Shown here: positions 7,927 through 16,699 of the stretch, piece by piece | Layout of the letters: each line of letters starts with the position of its first letter | How positions within the stretch are numbered: position 1 is the first letter of the stretch | The notes under the pieces: generated by a model | What the model saw: only the letters and a program-made list of their open reading frames with translations | What the model was told of the DNA's origin: nothing | Databases searched by the model: none | Origin: Saprospirales bacterium | GTDB lineage: Bacteria > Bacteroidota > Bacteroidia > Chitinophagales > Saprospiraceae | Assembly: GCA_016719895.1 (NCBI GenBank) | Contig: JADJYG010000031.1 | Location: 124,001 to 188,000 of the forward strand | Direction: 5' to 3' | Length of the DNA: 64,000 bases | Position numbers and translations under genes: made by a program

Positions 7927-10209
7927 ATGGATTCTTTGGTTTACTTACTTCCGTTATTTGGTGTTGCAGGGCTGTTGTACATGCTTATTCTGCAGAATTG
8001 GGTTAAAAAACAAGACGCTGGCGATGAAAAGATGCGCGTCATAGCCGGTCACATCGCCGACGGCGCAATGGCCTTTTTAAAAGCAGAGTACCGGGTGCTG
8101 ACTATTTATGTGATCGTAGCCGGCGCACTGTTGGGCTGGCTGAGCACCCAGGTAACCACCAGCCACCCGCTGATCGTTTTCGCCTTTGTGATGGGCGCCG
8201 CCTTTTCGGTACTGGCCGGTTTCTCCGGCATGCGGATTGCCACCAAGGCAAACGTACGCACCACACAGGCCGCCCGCACCAGCCTGGCCAAAGCGCTCAA
8301 GGTGTCGTTCAACGGCGGCTCGGTCATGGGGCTCGGCGTAGCCGGCCTGGCCGTATTGGGCCTGAGCGCTTTGTTTGCGCTGTTTTTCAATTTTTTCATG
8401 GGCGGCGTATATGGCGCCGACGGGCCCCGCGCCATGAGCCGGGTGCTGGAAGTGCTGGCGGGTTTCTCGCTCGGCGCTGAATCGATCGCACTGTTTGCCC
8501 GCGTGGGCGGCGGTATTTATACCAAGGCTGCCGATGTCGGCGCCGACCTGGTAGGCAAGGTAGAAGCCGGTATTCCGGAAGACGACCCGCGCAACCCCGC
8601 CACAATTGCCGACAACGTGGGCGATAACGTAGGCGATGTAGCCGGTATGGGCGCCGACCTCTTCGGCTCTTACGTAGCCACGATGCTGGCGGCTATGGTG
8701 CTGGGCAATTCAGTGATCCGGGACAATGGCGGCATACAGGATGCCTTTGGTGGGATCGGGCCGATCCTGCTGCCGATCCTGATCGCTGGCCTGGGGGTTA
8801 TCTTCTCCATCATCGGCATGAACCTGGTGCGCGTGAGCGATACCGCCGAAGCCACTGCGGGCACGGTGCAAGGCGCACTGAACCGGGGCAACTGGATCAG
8901 CATCATCCTCACCGGTATTGCCTGTTTTCCGGCTATTCAATGGATGCTGCCGGAAACCATGACCATGAATTTTTTCGGACAAGGGGCGCGGGCAGTGAGT
9001 AGCATGAGCGTATTTTATGCCGTCGTGGTCGGTCTTGTGGTCGGCGCACTCATCTCGGCTATCACGGAATATTACACCGGCCTGGGCAAGAAACCGGTGC
9101 TGAATATCGTACAACAGTCGGCCACCGGCCATGCCACCAATGTCATTGCCGGCCTGGCCACCGGCATGATGTCGACCTGGATGCCAATTGTACTCTTCTC
9201 CGGGGCTATTTGGGGCGCTTATGCGTTGGCGGGCTTCTATGGCGTTGCCATTGCCGCTTCCGCTATGATGGCTACTACGGCCATGCAGCTGGCGATCGAC
9301 GCCTTCGGCCCCATTGCCGATAACGCCGGCGGTATTGCCGAAATGAGCGAGCTGCCAAAGGAAGTACGCGAAAAAACCGACGTGCTCGACTCGGTAGGCA
9401 ACACCACGGCAGCCATCGGCAAAGGCTTTGCCATTGCGTCAGCCGCCCTGACGGCGCTCGGACTTTTTGCCGCCTATGTCGATTTCACCGGCATCGACGG
9501 GATCAATATTTTTAAGGCCCCGGTGTTGGCAGCCCTTTTTCTGGGCGGGATGATCCCGGTGGTATTTTCGGCATTTGCCATGCAAAGCGTGGGAAGAGCC
9601 GCAATGGACATGGTAAATGAAGTGCGCCGCCAGTTCCGCGAAATTCCCGGTTTGTTGGAGGGGCATGGAAAAGCGGAATACGGCAAGTGTGTGGAAATAT
9701 CGACCAGCGCCGCCCTTCGCGAAATGATGCGCCCGGGGCTGGTCGCTATCGTCACGCCCGTTTTGGTGGGCCTTGTTCCGGGTTTTTTGTCGGGCGACAT
9801 GCGCCTGGGCGCTGAAATGCTGGGCGGTTATATGGCCGGCGTAACGGTAAGCGGCGTCATGTGGGCAATCTTCCAGTCGAACGCCGGCGGCGCCTGGGAC
9901 AATGCAAAGAAATCCTTCGAAAAAGGCGTAAATATCGATGGAAAAACCTACTACAAAGGCTCCGACCCGCACAAAGCGGCGGTGACCGGCGATACAGTGG
10001 GCGACCCGTTCAAGGATACTTCGGGCCCATCGATGAATATCCTGATCAAACTTTCCTGCCTGGTGGGCCTGGCTATTGCGCCGATCCTGGGCGGTCATAC
10101 GGAAGCGGAATCGTCGTCCATACCGCAGCCTGAAAAACAGGAGTTGCGCATGAGCCAGGAAGATTTGTCCCGGCAACAACCGGCAGCTCCGGTTCGGCAA
10201 GGCGAATAA
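7927..10209 (+). CDS. hppA: K+-dependent membrane-bound ion-pumping pyrophosphatase
   Basis: Hydrolyses cytosolic pyrophosphate and pumps H+ and/or Na+ across the inner membrane. 760 residues with about sixteen hydrophobic segments. The pyrophosphate site is carried by the characteristic acidic motifs around KAADVGADLVGKVE and DNVGDNVGDVAGMGADLFGS, and later by SDPHKAAVTGDTVGDPFKDT. The segment VGNTTAAIGKGFAI has Ala where K+-independent enzymes have Lys, which by established family rules makes this a K+-dependent enzyme. Whether it moves Na+ or H+ cannot be read safely. The C-terminal tail of about 35 residues (after ILGGHTEAES) is polar and likely unstructured. It has its own promoter, and a strong hairpin terminator follows. 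Confidence 0.96.
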   Translation: MDSLVYLLPLFGVAGLLYMLILQNWVKKQDAGDEKMRVIAGHIADGAMAFLKAEYRVLTIYVIVAGALLGWLSTQVTTSHPLIVFAFVMGAAFSVLAGFSGMRIATKANVRTTQAARTSLAKALKVSFNGGSVMGLGVAGLAVLGLSALFALFFNFFMGGVYGADGPRAMSRVLEVLAGFSLGAESIALFARVGGGIYTKAADVGADLVGKVEAGIPEDDPRNPATIADNVGDNVGDVAGMGADLFGSYVATMLAAMVLGNSVIRDNGGIQDAFGGIGPILLPILIAGLGVIFSIIGMNLVRVSDTAEATAGTVQGALNRGNWISIILTGIACFPAIQWMLPETMTMNFFGQGARAVSSMSVFYAVVVGLVVGALISAITEYYTGLGKKPVLNIVQQSATGHATNVIAGLATGMMSTWMPIVLFSGAIWGAYALAGFYGVAIAASAMMATTAMQLAIDAFGPIADNAGGIAEMSELPKEVREKTDVLDSVGNTTAAIGKGFAIASAALTALGLFAAYVDFTGIDGINIFKAPVLAALFLGGMIPVVFSAFAMQSVGRAAMDMVNEVRRQFREIPGLLEGHGKAEYGKCVEISTSAALREMMRPGLVAIVTPVLVGLVPGFLSGDMRLGAEMLGGYMAGVTVSGVMWAIFQSNAGGAWDNAKKSFEKGVNIDGKTYYKGSDPHKAAVTGDTVGDPFKDTSGPSMNILIKLSCLVGLAIAPILGGHTEAESSSIPQPEKQELRMSQEDLSRQQPAAPVRQGE

Positions 10210-10240
10210 GGAGCCGGCAGGCTCTGCCAAAATTCAACAT

Positions 10241-10290
10241 GGAGGCCCGGTGGATTTCATAAATGGACCCCACCGGGCCTCCGCGTTTTT
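10241..10290 (+). terminator. Rho-independent terminator of hppA
   Basis: The arms ggaggcccggtgg (10241-10253) and ccaccgggcctcc (10270-10282) form a perfect 13-bp GC-rich stem, followed by gcgttttt. It begins 31 bases after the stop codon. Confidence 0.9.
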
Positions 10291-10539
10291 AAGCATCGTA
10301 TCCTGCTATACTACAGGCAAACGCCCCAATCAGCAGGATGCCGTGGAGCGCTTGCACTAGGTAAAAAAACAGGTTTTGGCGACAGATATTTCCGACGGCT
10401 TAAATGCAGGGAAGAGAAGCGCTTGCGGCAGCGCGCCTGATATCATGAAACGCAATGATGGTACAAAGATGCCCCGGCCACCGGATTCAAAAAACTACGC
10501 TTTTTTGCGTTTTTCCGGGCGCCGCCGCCTGGGCAAAAT
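10291..10539. other. Intergenic stretch, nothing recognised
   Basis: Convergent gap between two terminators. Short open frames here lack any protein-like character, and I see no RNA gene. Confidence 0.6.
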
Positions 10540-10575
10540 AAAAAAACCCTTCCCTGAAAGCGCTTCAGCGAAGGG
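10540..10575 (-). terminator. Rho-independent terminator of the T9SS cargo gene
   Basis: Read on the minus strand, cccttcgctgaagc pairs with gctttcagggaaggg (two mismatches) and is followed by a run of T residues (the A-run at 10540-10546 on the plus strand). It lies 35 bases after the stop codon of the gene at 10610. Confidence 0.8.
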
Positions 10576-10609
10576 ATAGTGTTCGTTTTTCGGTTTTGCC
10601 GGTTTCCTC

Positions 10610-11800
10610 CTATTCGCGTTGTTTAACAAGCGGGAATACCTGGCGGTCAACTTCCGTTTGGAGGTGTAAATAATATATACCGGCCGGCAGGCCGGCTCCC
10701 TCTATGACGGTTTCATACCGGCCGGCGGTTTTTATCGTACGCGGTTCAATATCCCGCACTTTACGGCCCAGGGCATCGCACAACAAAATCGCCACAGGGC
10801 CATCGGTTTGGAGCTGATATTCCAGCCGGGTGGATTCGGCAAAGGGGTTGGGGCTTGGATAGCGGCTGAACAGTAATTTTTCCGTGCGCGCTTCCGTTTT
10901 TTGCAGAACTTCGGCCTTTGTAACCGGTCCCGGTTTGATTTTTTGCATCGGCGGTGTGGTACCGGCGCCCTGATTGCAAGACTTGTATGACCCCACCGGC
11001 TGCTGGAACACAAGTTCAACAATAGCCGTTTCATTGGTGGTCTCGGGCACTACCGAAGTTATTCTGAAAATGGGCAGATTACACCCGAAGCTGTTGTAAT
11101 TCCCGAAACAACATTCGCCGGCAAGCCCATTCAGGTTGAATGCTTTTAACGTATAGCGGGAATATGGATCCTCTAACTCTTCAAAATAAACAGTGCTCTC
11201 GTTGAAGTTATAAACTAACCCGTACCGCAACAGCATTTCGGTGCCATTGAAATTATAGCGGAATTCTGCAATGTAACCGTTGTTCAGCGGCTGGCCCGGA
11301 ACGCTGGTGGACTTGGGCACAACGACTTCAAAGGATTCGCCAACATTTATTTCCCTGGAATCGTCAGGCGTGCATTCAAAGATATTAAGGACGATATCGG
11401 AAATGATAATGGTACTGCCCCGGACTTCAACTTTCCCTCCGGGAGGGCCCTGCGGGCAAAAGGACGCGCCGATGAAAAAGATAAAATTATGCCCATAGGG
11501 CAAGGAGGTGTACGTATACGTATCGCCTTGCGTTACGACATTCGGAAGTGGGGCGCCCGTTGTTAAGTCGGCACCGCTGAGCCAGTAATAGAGCCCCGGC
11601 GTATTTTCTGTCCATTGGAGCGTTATACTGCTGACAGAGGCTGTGGCAGCATGAAAATTGGAGGGCGGCGGCGCCGAACAGTTGGCTTCCACGGAAGAAA
11701 CCGGGCGGCGTTCGGGTACATTACTGTACAGCGCCGGGCGGACGGGGGCCCACATGGCGAAGAGCAGTAGCAGGAGGCTCCTGAGCGTTAATTCTTTCAT
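10610..11800 (-). CDS. Secreted protein with fibronectin-III-like domain and T9SS type A sorting signal
   Basis: 396 residues. A signal peptide covers about residues 1-24 (LRSLLLLLFAMWAPVRP). Residues about 40-125 read like a fibronectin type III module (ITLQWTENTPGLYYWLSG, YTYTSLPYGHNF). The central 130-290 region is Cys-containing and unassigned. The last 85 residues form a type IX sorting domain: the SPNPF motif, a beta-rich LEYQL...VAILLCDALGRKV core, and the ending LPAGIYYLHLQT...FPLVK. The protein should therefore cross the outer membrane through the Por/T9SS machinery and be anchored or released at the surface. Its function is unknown. The gene is monocistronic, with its own terminator. 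A near-consensus -7 element (GACTTTTG) lies about 40 bases upstream of the start. Confidence 0.85.
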   Translation of the reverse strand: MKELTLRSLLLLLFAMWAPVRPALYSNVPERRPVSSVEANCSAPPPSNFHAATASVSSITLQWTENTPGLYYWLSGADLTTGAPLPNVVTQGDTYTYTSLPYGHNFIFFIGASFCPQGPPGGKVEVRGSTIIISDIVLNIFECTPDDSREINVGESFEVVVPKSTSVPGQPLNNGYIAEFRYNFNGTEMLLRYGLVYNFNESTVYFEELEDPYSRYTLKAFNLNGLAGECCFGNYNSFGCNLPIFRITSVVPETTNETAIVELVFQQPVGSYKSCNQGAGTTPPMQKIKPGPVTKAEVLQKTEARTEKLLFSRYPSPNPFAESTRLEYQLQTDGPVAILLCDALGRKVRDIEPRTIKTAGRYETVIEGAGLPAGIYYLHLQTEVDRQVFPLVKQRE

Positions 11801-11955
11801 CTAAACTCGTTTTTTTACCTGATTAATAATTTTCGACAAAAGTCTGCTAAATCATTTTCCTTCACCACTACGATTTTTTCCATTTTTCCGAAATATTCGT
11901 TCCCCTGATTTCGAATAATCCGCATAACCAATATACCGGTTTATTCCTGCCCATC

Positions 11956-13404
11956 ATGCTCAACCGAAAATTGCTGGAGGTCCTGAAACGCCTCGATAAA
12001 ACACAAAACCGGCGTTTACGCGTGTTTTTGAGCTCGCCGTACTTTAACGCCGGATCATTGGCGGGTGAGGTAATCCGGCTATGCGACTATATTTTGGAAC
12101 ACGACGCGGAAGAAAATCATCCGGCACTGGCAAAAGAAGCCGTATTTCAGATATTTTTTCCCGGCCGGCCTTATCCGGAAAAAAGTAAAAGCCCCCTCGA
12201 CAATCTTTCATCCGAATTATTCCGGTTGGTGCGCAAGTTCATGGTTCAGGCTGAAATGGAGGCCGAACAGGAAGGTATTTATCAATTTCTGGCCATGGCC
12301 AGGTTTTACCGCAAATACGGTTTGGAGGACCGGTTCTGGCAAAATATGCAAGCCGCCCGGAAAGCGCAAGAAACGTCGTCCTTGCGCGATGCACAGCATT
12401 ATTACCACCAGTTTTTAATTGAAGAAGAAGAAGTTGCCTTTCGCGGGCTGTACAATACGTTTGAAGACGATACGAATTTGAACACTTCACAGCATAACCT
12501 CGACCTGTTTTACTCCATTTTAAAGTTGGAATACGCCTGTGCCCTGCGATATCAGAATATGGTGGCCCAGCTCGAACCGGCGTACCAGGATGTTTTACAG
12601 GAAACCATTCTGGCCCTGACCCAGCCCGGCGCCCCCCTGGATGTGCCTACCAACCAGATTTACCACCTCATTTTGCGCTTGCTGGATAAACCCGCCGAGC
12701 CCGGTTTGCTGGAAGAGCTGGATACCTTGCTGGAGCAAAATAAAGCGCGGATTTCCCCGGATCGCTTCCGGAATTTCAAGGCATACTACCGGGTTTTTTG
12801 GATACAACGCTACCGGCTGGCCGGCGACAAACAAACCTTACAGCGCGCTTTTGATATATACAGGGAGCACCTCGAACAAGGGCACTTTTATTTCGACGGC
12901 ATGATTCAGGTCTTTCAATTCCGCAACCTGGTATCCATCGGGCTCCGGCTGGGCAAAGCGGATTGGGTGAAAAAATTTTTGGATGAGCACCCGCCGGAAC
13001 GCATCTGCGCCACCCGTTTCCCCGCCGAAATTTACAGTATCAGTGTTTCGGAACTCGCCCTGTACCGGAAAGCTTATGGCGAAGCGCAGGAAAACCTGGT
13101 CTTCCGGCATTTTGAAAACCCGCTGTTCAGCATTGCGGCAGATATCCTGCTCATCAAAATATACTACGAAACCCAGAACGAGTTGCTGGATTTCCGCATG
13201 AAAGCGCTCGAGCAGAAAATCCGGCGTTCTAACCTCAACAGGACGATGAAAAACGGCCATTATTATTTCCTGAAAAAACTGGACAAACTCGTCAAATATG
13301 GCTGGCAAAGCAACAACCCCAAACGCCTGAAGCTGATCGAGGAGATCAAAAACACCCCGGATATCGTGGCGCGCGAGTGGCTGCTGGAAAAGTTGGAGCG
13401 ATAA
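11956..13404 (+). CDS. Uncharacterised helical-repeat protein
   Basis: 482 residues, no signal peptide, so presumably cytoplasmic. It is almost wholly alpha-helical by composition, rich in Leu, Glu, Lys, Arg and Tyr, with helix pairs spaced like degenerate TPR or HEAT repeats (for example QNMQAARKAQETSSLRDAQ and RAFDIYREHLEQGHFYFDG). The N-terminus LLEVLKRLDKTQNRRLRVFL SSPYFN resembles a short conserved motif I associate with large paralogous families of unknown proteins in Saprospirales, but I cannot name it. No catalytic motif is visible. It is monocistronic, between divergent and convergent neighbours. A scaffold or regulatory role would be a guess. Confidence 0.8.
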   Translation: MLNRKLLEVLKRLDKTQNRRLRVFLSSPYFNAGSLAGEVIRLCDYILEHDAEENHPALAKEAVFQIFFPGRPYPEKSKSPLDNLSSELFRLVRKFMVQAEMEAEQEGIYQFLAMARFYRKYGLEDRFWQNMQAARKAQETSSLRDAQHYYHQFLIEEEEVAFRGLYNTFEDDTNLNTSQHNLDLFYSILKLEYACALRYQNMVAQLEPAYQDVLQETILALTQPGAPLDVPTNQIYHLILRLLDKPAEPGLLEELDTLLEQNKARISPDRFRNFKAYYRVFWIQRYRLAGDKQTLQRAFDIYREHLEQGHFYFDGMIQVFQFRNLVSIGLRLGKADWVKKFLDEHPPERICATRFPAEIYSISVSELALYRKAYGEAQENLVFRHFENPLFSIAADILLIKIYYETQNELLDFRMKALEQKIRRSNLNRTMKNGHYYFLKKLDKLVKYGWQSNNPKRLKLIEEIKNTPDIVAREWLLEKLER

Positions 13405-13604
13405 GGACGTCCCGGCTATTTTAAAGATTCATCGGGCGCACTGAACGCATACGAACAAATTCTGGCCTGGGCGGTTGCAAAAAGCGTACAATACAAACAG
13501 CAAGCGCTCAATACCGATGGGAGAGCGATATTGCAGTGCGTAATCTGCTCATTTTTCAGCCTGGATTCTGTATCTGCAGAAATTTGAAATTGGCAAAGCC
13601 CCCC

Positions 13605-16091
13605 TCACTCCTGCCAATACACCCGTTTCACCCGCTCTGAAATATTCGTAAACACCTCGTACGGAATGGTTTGCAGGCAGGCGGCCAACTCCTGCACCGG
13701 CGGGTTTTCGCCGAATACCACCACTTCGTCGCCTTCACGGGCTTCGGGCACTCCGCTCACATCCACCATCGTCATGTCCATGCAGACGTTGCCGATGGTA
13801 GGCGCGCGGCGGCCGTGCAGCAGCACCTGGTAGCGGCCGTTGCCGGCCAGGCGCAGCAGGCCATCGGCGTAGCCAATGCTGATGGTGGCGATGCGGCTGG
13901 GGCGGCGGAGGGGGCCGTTGCGGTTGTAGCCGATCGTTTCGCCGGCCGCAACGTCCCTGATCTGGCTGATCGTGGCCTTGAGGGTGTTCACCACCTGCAA
14001 GTGCTCCTTCAGGCCGCCCGCGCCGACGCCGTAGAGGCCGATGCCCAGCCGGACCATGTCGAACTGGTATTCCGGAAAACGCGCCATGCCGCCGGTGTTG
14101 GCTATGTGGCGCAGCGGGCGGTAGCCGAGCGCGGCCTGTATCTGGTCGTACATAGCGAGGAAGGCTGCCGCCTGCCGGTGGGTGAACGCGTCGTGCGCCG
14201 GCGCGTCGCTGGCCGCCAGGTGCGAGAAGACCGACATGATCCGGAGATTAGGATGCGCCGACAGGCGTGCCATCAGCGCTTCGATATCGCCCGGTTCGAA
14301 GCCCAGGCGGTGCATGCCGGTATCCAGCTTGAGATGTACGGCCATTTCGCGGGTTTTCCCGGCAAAGTGCAGGAGTTCATCCAGCAATGCCAGGCTGTAC
14401 ACCTCGGGCTCCAGGCGGTAGCGCGCCAAGGCGTCGAAGCTGGCCGGTTCGGGGTTGAGCGCCAGGATGGGCAGGCGCACGCCGGCATGCCGCAGTTCGA
14501 TGCCCTCGTCGGCATACGCCACGCCAAGGTAATCCACCTGGTGGAATTCGAGCAGTTTGGCCACCTCTGCCGACCCGCTGCCGTAACCGGCTGCCTTCAC
14601 CATAGCCATCATTTTGGTGCCCGGTCGCAGCAGGCGGTTGTACACGTTCAGGTTGTGCGCCAGCGCGCTGAGATTGACCTCCAGTACCGTTTTGTGGGCT
14701 TTCTGTTCGAGCCGCCGGGCGATGCGCTCGAAGGCAAACAAACGCCCACCCTTGATCAGGACCAGCTCGTCGTGAAAATCGTGTCGCTGCAGATCGTGTA
14801 AAAACGCCGCAGTGTCGGGGAAAAAAAATGCCGGCAGGCCGGGCGGCAGCTGATGGCCCAGGGCGGCGATATCTGCCCCGATACCAATCAGCCGGCCCAC
14901 TCCGTGCTCCGCGAGCATGGCGGCCACCGGGCCGTAGAGCTGCTTTTTGGCAGGGCCGCTTTGTAAAAAATCGGATAGGATGAGGGTAACCGGCCTGTTG
15001 GGCGACTGTTGCCGGGCAAACTGCAAGGCGATGCGTAGCGACGCCGGGTCATTGCTGTAGGCATCGTTGATAATCGTGCAGCGGTTGATCCCGGCTTTCA
15101 GTTCAAGGCGCATTTCCACCGGTTCAAGGCGTTTGAGCCGACGGCTGAAGTCGGACGCCGGCAGTCCCAGGGCCAGCAAGGCCGCGATACAATGGCAGGC
15201 ATTTTCAATGGAGGCGGCGTCCGAAAAGGGGATTTCGAGGATGGAAACCGGCTTGCCAGGCGTGTCAGGGTGTATGCGAAACCTCGTTTTGCCGGCGGAA
15301 AATTGAAAATCAGAAAACCGCAGGGCAGCCGTACGGCCCTCCTTCGACCAGGAGAAGCCATTCCGGCCGGGCCGTTCCGCGATCCAGGCCTGCGCCGCAG
15401 CCGCAATAGCCGGGTGATCGGCGCTGTAAACCAGGAGGCGTGCGGTATCGAACAATTGCATTTTTTCCTGCAATTTGACGGTATCGGAAGGAAAGCCTTC
15501 GCGGTGCGCCGGGCCGAGGTTGGTGATCAGGCCGATGTCTGGCCGGATCACGCGGGCCAGGCGCTGCATCTCGCCAATCTGGGAAATACCGGCTTCAAAA
15601 ATACCCAGATCGTGCTCTTCGCAGGTTTGCCACACCGAAAGCGGTACGCCCACCTGGGAGTTGTAGCTTTTCGGGCTCCGCACGATATGCCGCTTGGCAT
15701 GCGCCAGCTGGTAGAGCCATTCTTTCACCACCGTTTTGCCGTTGCTGCCGGTAATGCCGATCACGGGCAGGGTAAATTGCGCGCGGTGGTGCGCAGCCAG
15801 CGTTTGCAGGGCCTCCAGCGAATCGGTGACCAGCAGCACCCCGGCGTCTGGCAACTGCGCCAGATCAATCTCCCGGCAAACAACAAAATGCCGCACCCCG
15901 GCGCGGTAAACGTCTGGTATAAACCGGTGCCCGTCGTGCCGTTGGCCGGGCAGGGCAAAAAACAACGACACCGCAGGAGCGGTGATGCTCCGGCTGTCGA
16001 GCAACAAATGCTCCACAGGGGCTTCCGGGTGTTTTTTTTGCAGCCAGCGGGCGTGGATGATGGGTTGAATTTGCTGCAGGGTGTAGGTCAT
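13605..16091 (-). CDS. murF-alr: Bifunctional UDP-MurNAc-tripeptide:D-Ala-D-Ala ligase / alanine racemase
   Basis: 828 residues joining two consecutive steps of cell-wall precursor synthesis: alanine racemase makes D-Ala, and MurF adds D-Ala-D-Ala to UDP-MurNAc-tripeptide using ATP. The MurF half is about residues 1-450: the P-loop GITGSNGKTVVKEW, then GISQIGEM and the C-terminal domain with NDAYSNDPASLRIAL. The racemase half is about 460-828: the PLP lysine lies in MMAMVKAAGYGSGSAEVA, the substrate/His region in HLKLDTGMHRLGF, and the catalytic Tyr region in ISIGYADGLLR. This fusion is a known feature of Bacteroidota. No sign of decay in either half. The start is divergent from tsaE, with a long perfect hairpin in the gap. 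Confidence 0.96.
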   Translation of the reverse strand: MTYTLQQIQPIIHARWLQKKHPEAPVEHLLLDSRSITAPAVSLFFALPGQRHDGHRFIPDVYRAGVRHFVVCREIDLAQLPDAGVLLVTDSLEALQTLAAHHRAQFTLPVIGITGSNGKTVVKEWLYQLAHAKRHIVRSPKSYNSQVGVPLSVWQTCEEHDLGIFEAGISQIGEMQRLARVIRPDIGLITNLGPAHREGFPSDTVKLQEKMQLFDTARLLVYSADHPAIAAAAQAWIAERPGRNGFSWSKEGRTAALRFSDFQFSAGKTRFRIHPDTPGKPVSILEIPFSDAASIENACHCIAALLALGLPASDFSRRLKRLEPVEMRLELKAGINRCTIINDAYSNDPASLRIALQFARQQSPNRPVTLILSDFLQSGPAKKQLYGPVAAMLAEHGVGRLIGIGADIAALGHQLPPGLPAFFFPDTAAFLHDLQRHDFHDELVLIKGGRLFAFERIARRLEQKAHKTVLEVNLSALAHNLNVYNRLLRPGTKMMAMVKAAGYGSGSAEVAKLLEFHQVDYLGVAYADEGIELRHAGVRLPILALNPEPASFDALARYRLEPEVYSLALLDELLHFAGKTREMAVHLKLDTGMHRLGFEPGDIEALMARLSAHPNLRIMSVFSHLAASDAPAHDAFTHRQAAAFLAMYDQIQAALGYRPLRHIANTGGMARFPEYQFDMVRLGIGLYGVGAGGLKEHLQVVNTLKATISQIRDVAAGETIGYNRNGPLRRPSRIATISIGYADGLLRLAGNGRYQVLLHGRRAPTIGNVCMDMTMVDVSGVPEAREGDEVVVFGENPPVQELAACLQTIPYEVFTNISERVKRVYWQE

Positions 16092-16125
16092 GGATGCGTG
16101 GTGGAATCGCAGGAATTAAAAACCA

Positions 16126-16195
16126 AACCTGTCAGGTCGTTTTTGGCTTGGAATTGCCCGGGGACTATTCCAAGCCAAAAACGACCTGACAGGTT
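16126..16195. repeat. Perfect 29-bp-arm inverted repeat ending in AACCTGTCAGGT
   Basis: Arm 16126-16154 is exactly complementary to 16167-16195, with a 12-base loop. It lies between the divergent starts of murF-alr and tsaE, a place where no terminator is needed. The outer sequence aacctgtcaggt is shared in kind with the hairpin at 42596-42687, which also has a 12-base loop. Confidence 0.9.
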
Positions 16196-16212
16196 ATAAA
16201 ATTACAACGCCG

Positions 16213-16220
16213 TACCTTTG
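16213..16220 (+). promoter_or_regulatory. -7 promoter element for tsaE
   Basis: TACCTTTG is a perfect TAnnTTTG match, 15 bases before the GTG start of tsaE and 18 bases after the end of the inverted repeat. The hairpin therefore occupies the -33 region. Confidence 0.65.
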
Positions 16221-16235
16221 TAAAAAATAAATCCG

Positions 16236-16661
16236 GTGGAAATAATCGTGCACACCCTGGCTGAACTCTACGAAGCGATGCCGCAGCTGGCAGAAACGAT
16301 AGGCGCACGGCGCAAAGTAGCCCTTTACGGGCCAATGGGCGCCGGCAAAACCACCCTGGTTCAAGCCTTTTGCCGCTACCTGGGCGTGGAAGACAGGCCC
16401 GTCAGCCCGACGTTTTCGCTCGTCAACGCCTACAGCTACCGCGACGCCGACGGCCGGCCGGCCCTCGTACACCACCTCGACCTGTACCGGCTGGCCACCC
16501 TGGAGGAAGCCCTGGAGATTGGCCTCGGGGAACTGCTGGACGACCCCTGGTATTGTTTTATCGAATGGCCGCAGCTGATCGAAGCTATACTACCTGGCGG
16601 CACTGCAAAAATTCAATTGCACATTTTAAGCGAAACCGCGCGGCGGCTGCTAATTTTGTAG
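16236..16661 (+). CDS. tsaE: tRNA threonylcarbamoyladenosine biosynthesis ATPase TsaE
   Basis: Cytosolic ATPase that works with TsaB and TsaD to place the t6A37 modification on ANN-decoding tRNAs. 141 residues, normal for the family. Walker A is GPMGAGKTTLVQAF (about residues 29-42), followed by the conserved SPTFSLVNAY and HHLDLYRL segments and the Walker-B-like FIEWPQ. The start is a GTG at 16236, chosen because it lies just after a perfect -7 element and gives the expected N-terminus. The alanine dehydrogenase gene begins 38 bases downstream in the same direction and may be co-transcribed, although a weaker promoter-like TACCTTCA sits between them at 16676. Confidence 0.94.
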   Translation: MEIIVHTLAELYEAMPQLAETIGARRKVALYGPMGAGKTTLVQAFCRYLGVEDRPVSPTFSLVNAYSYRDADGRPALVHHLDLYRLATLEEALEIGLGELLDDPWYCFIEWPQLIEAILPGGTAKIQLHILSETARRLLIL

Positions 16662-16699
16662 ATTCCAGCTCCCGATACCTTCATTTTATACCAGAATAC

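Noticed and set aside
16370..16699. Upstream extension of alanine dehydrogenase
   Set aside because: It overlaps tsaE in another frame, and its residues do not fit the family; the ATG at 16700 is the natural start.
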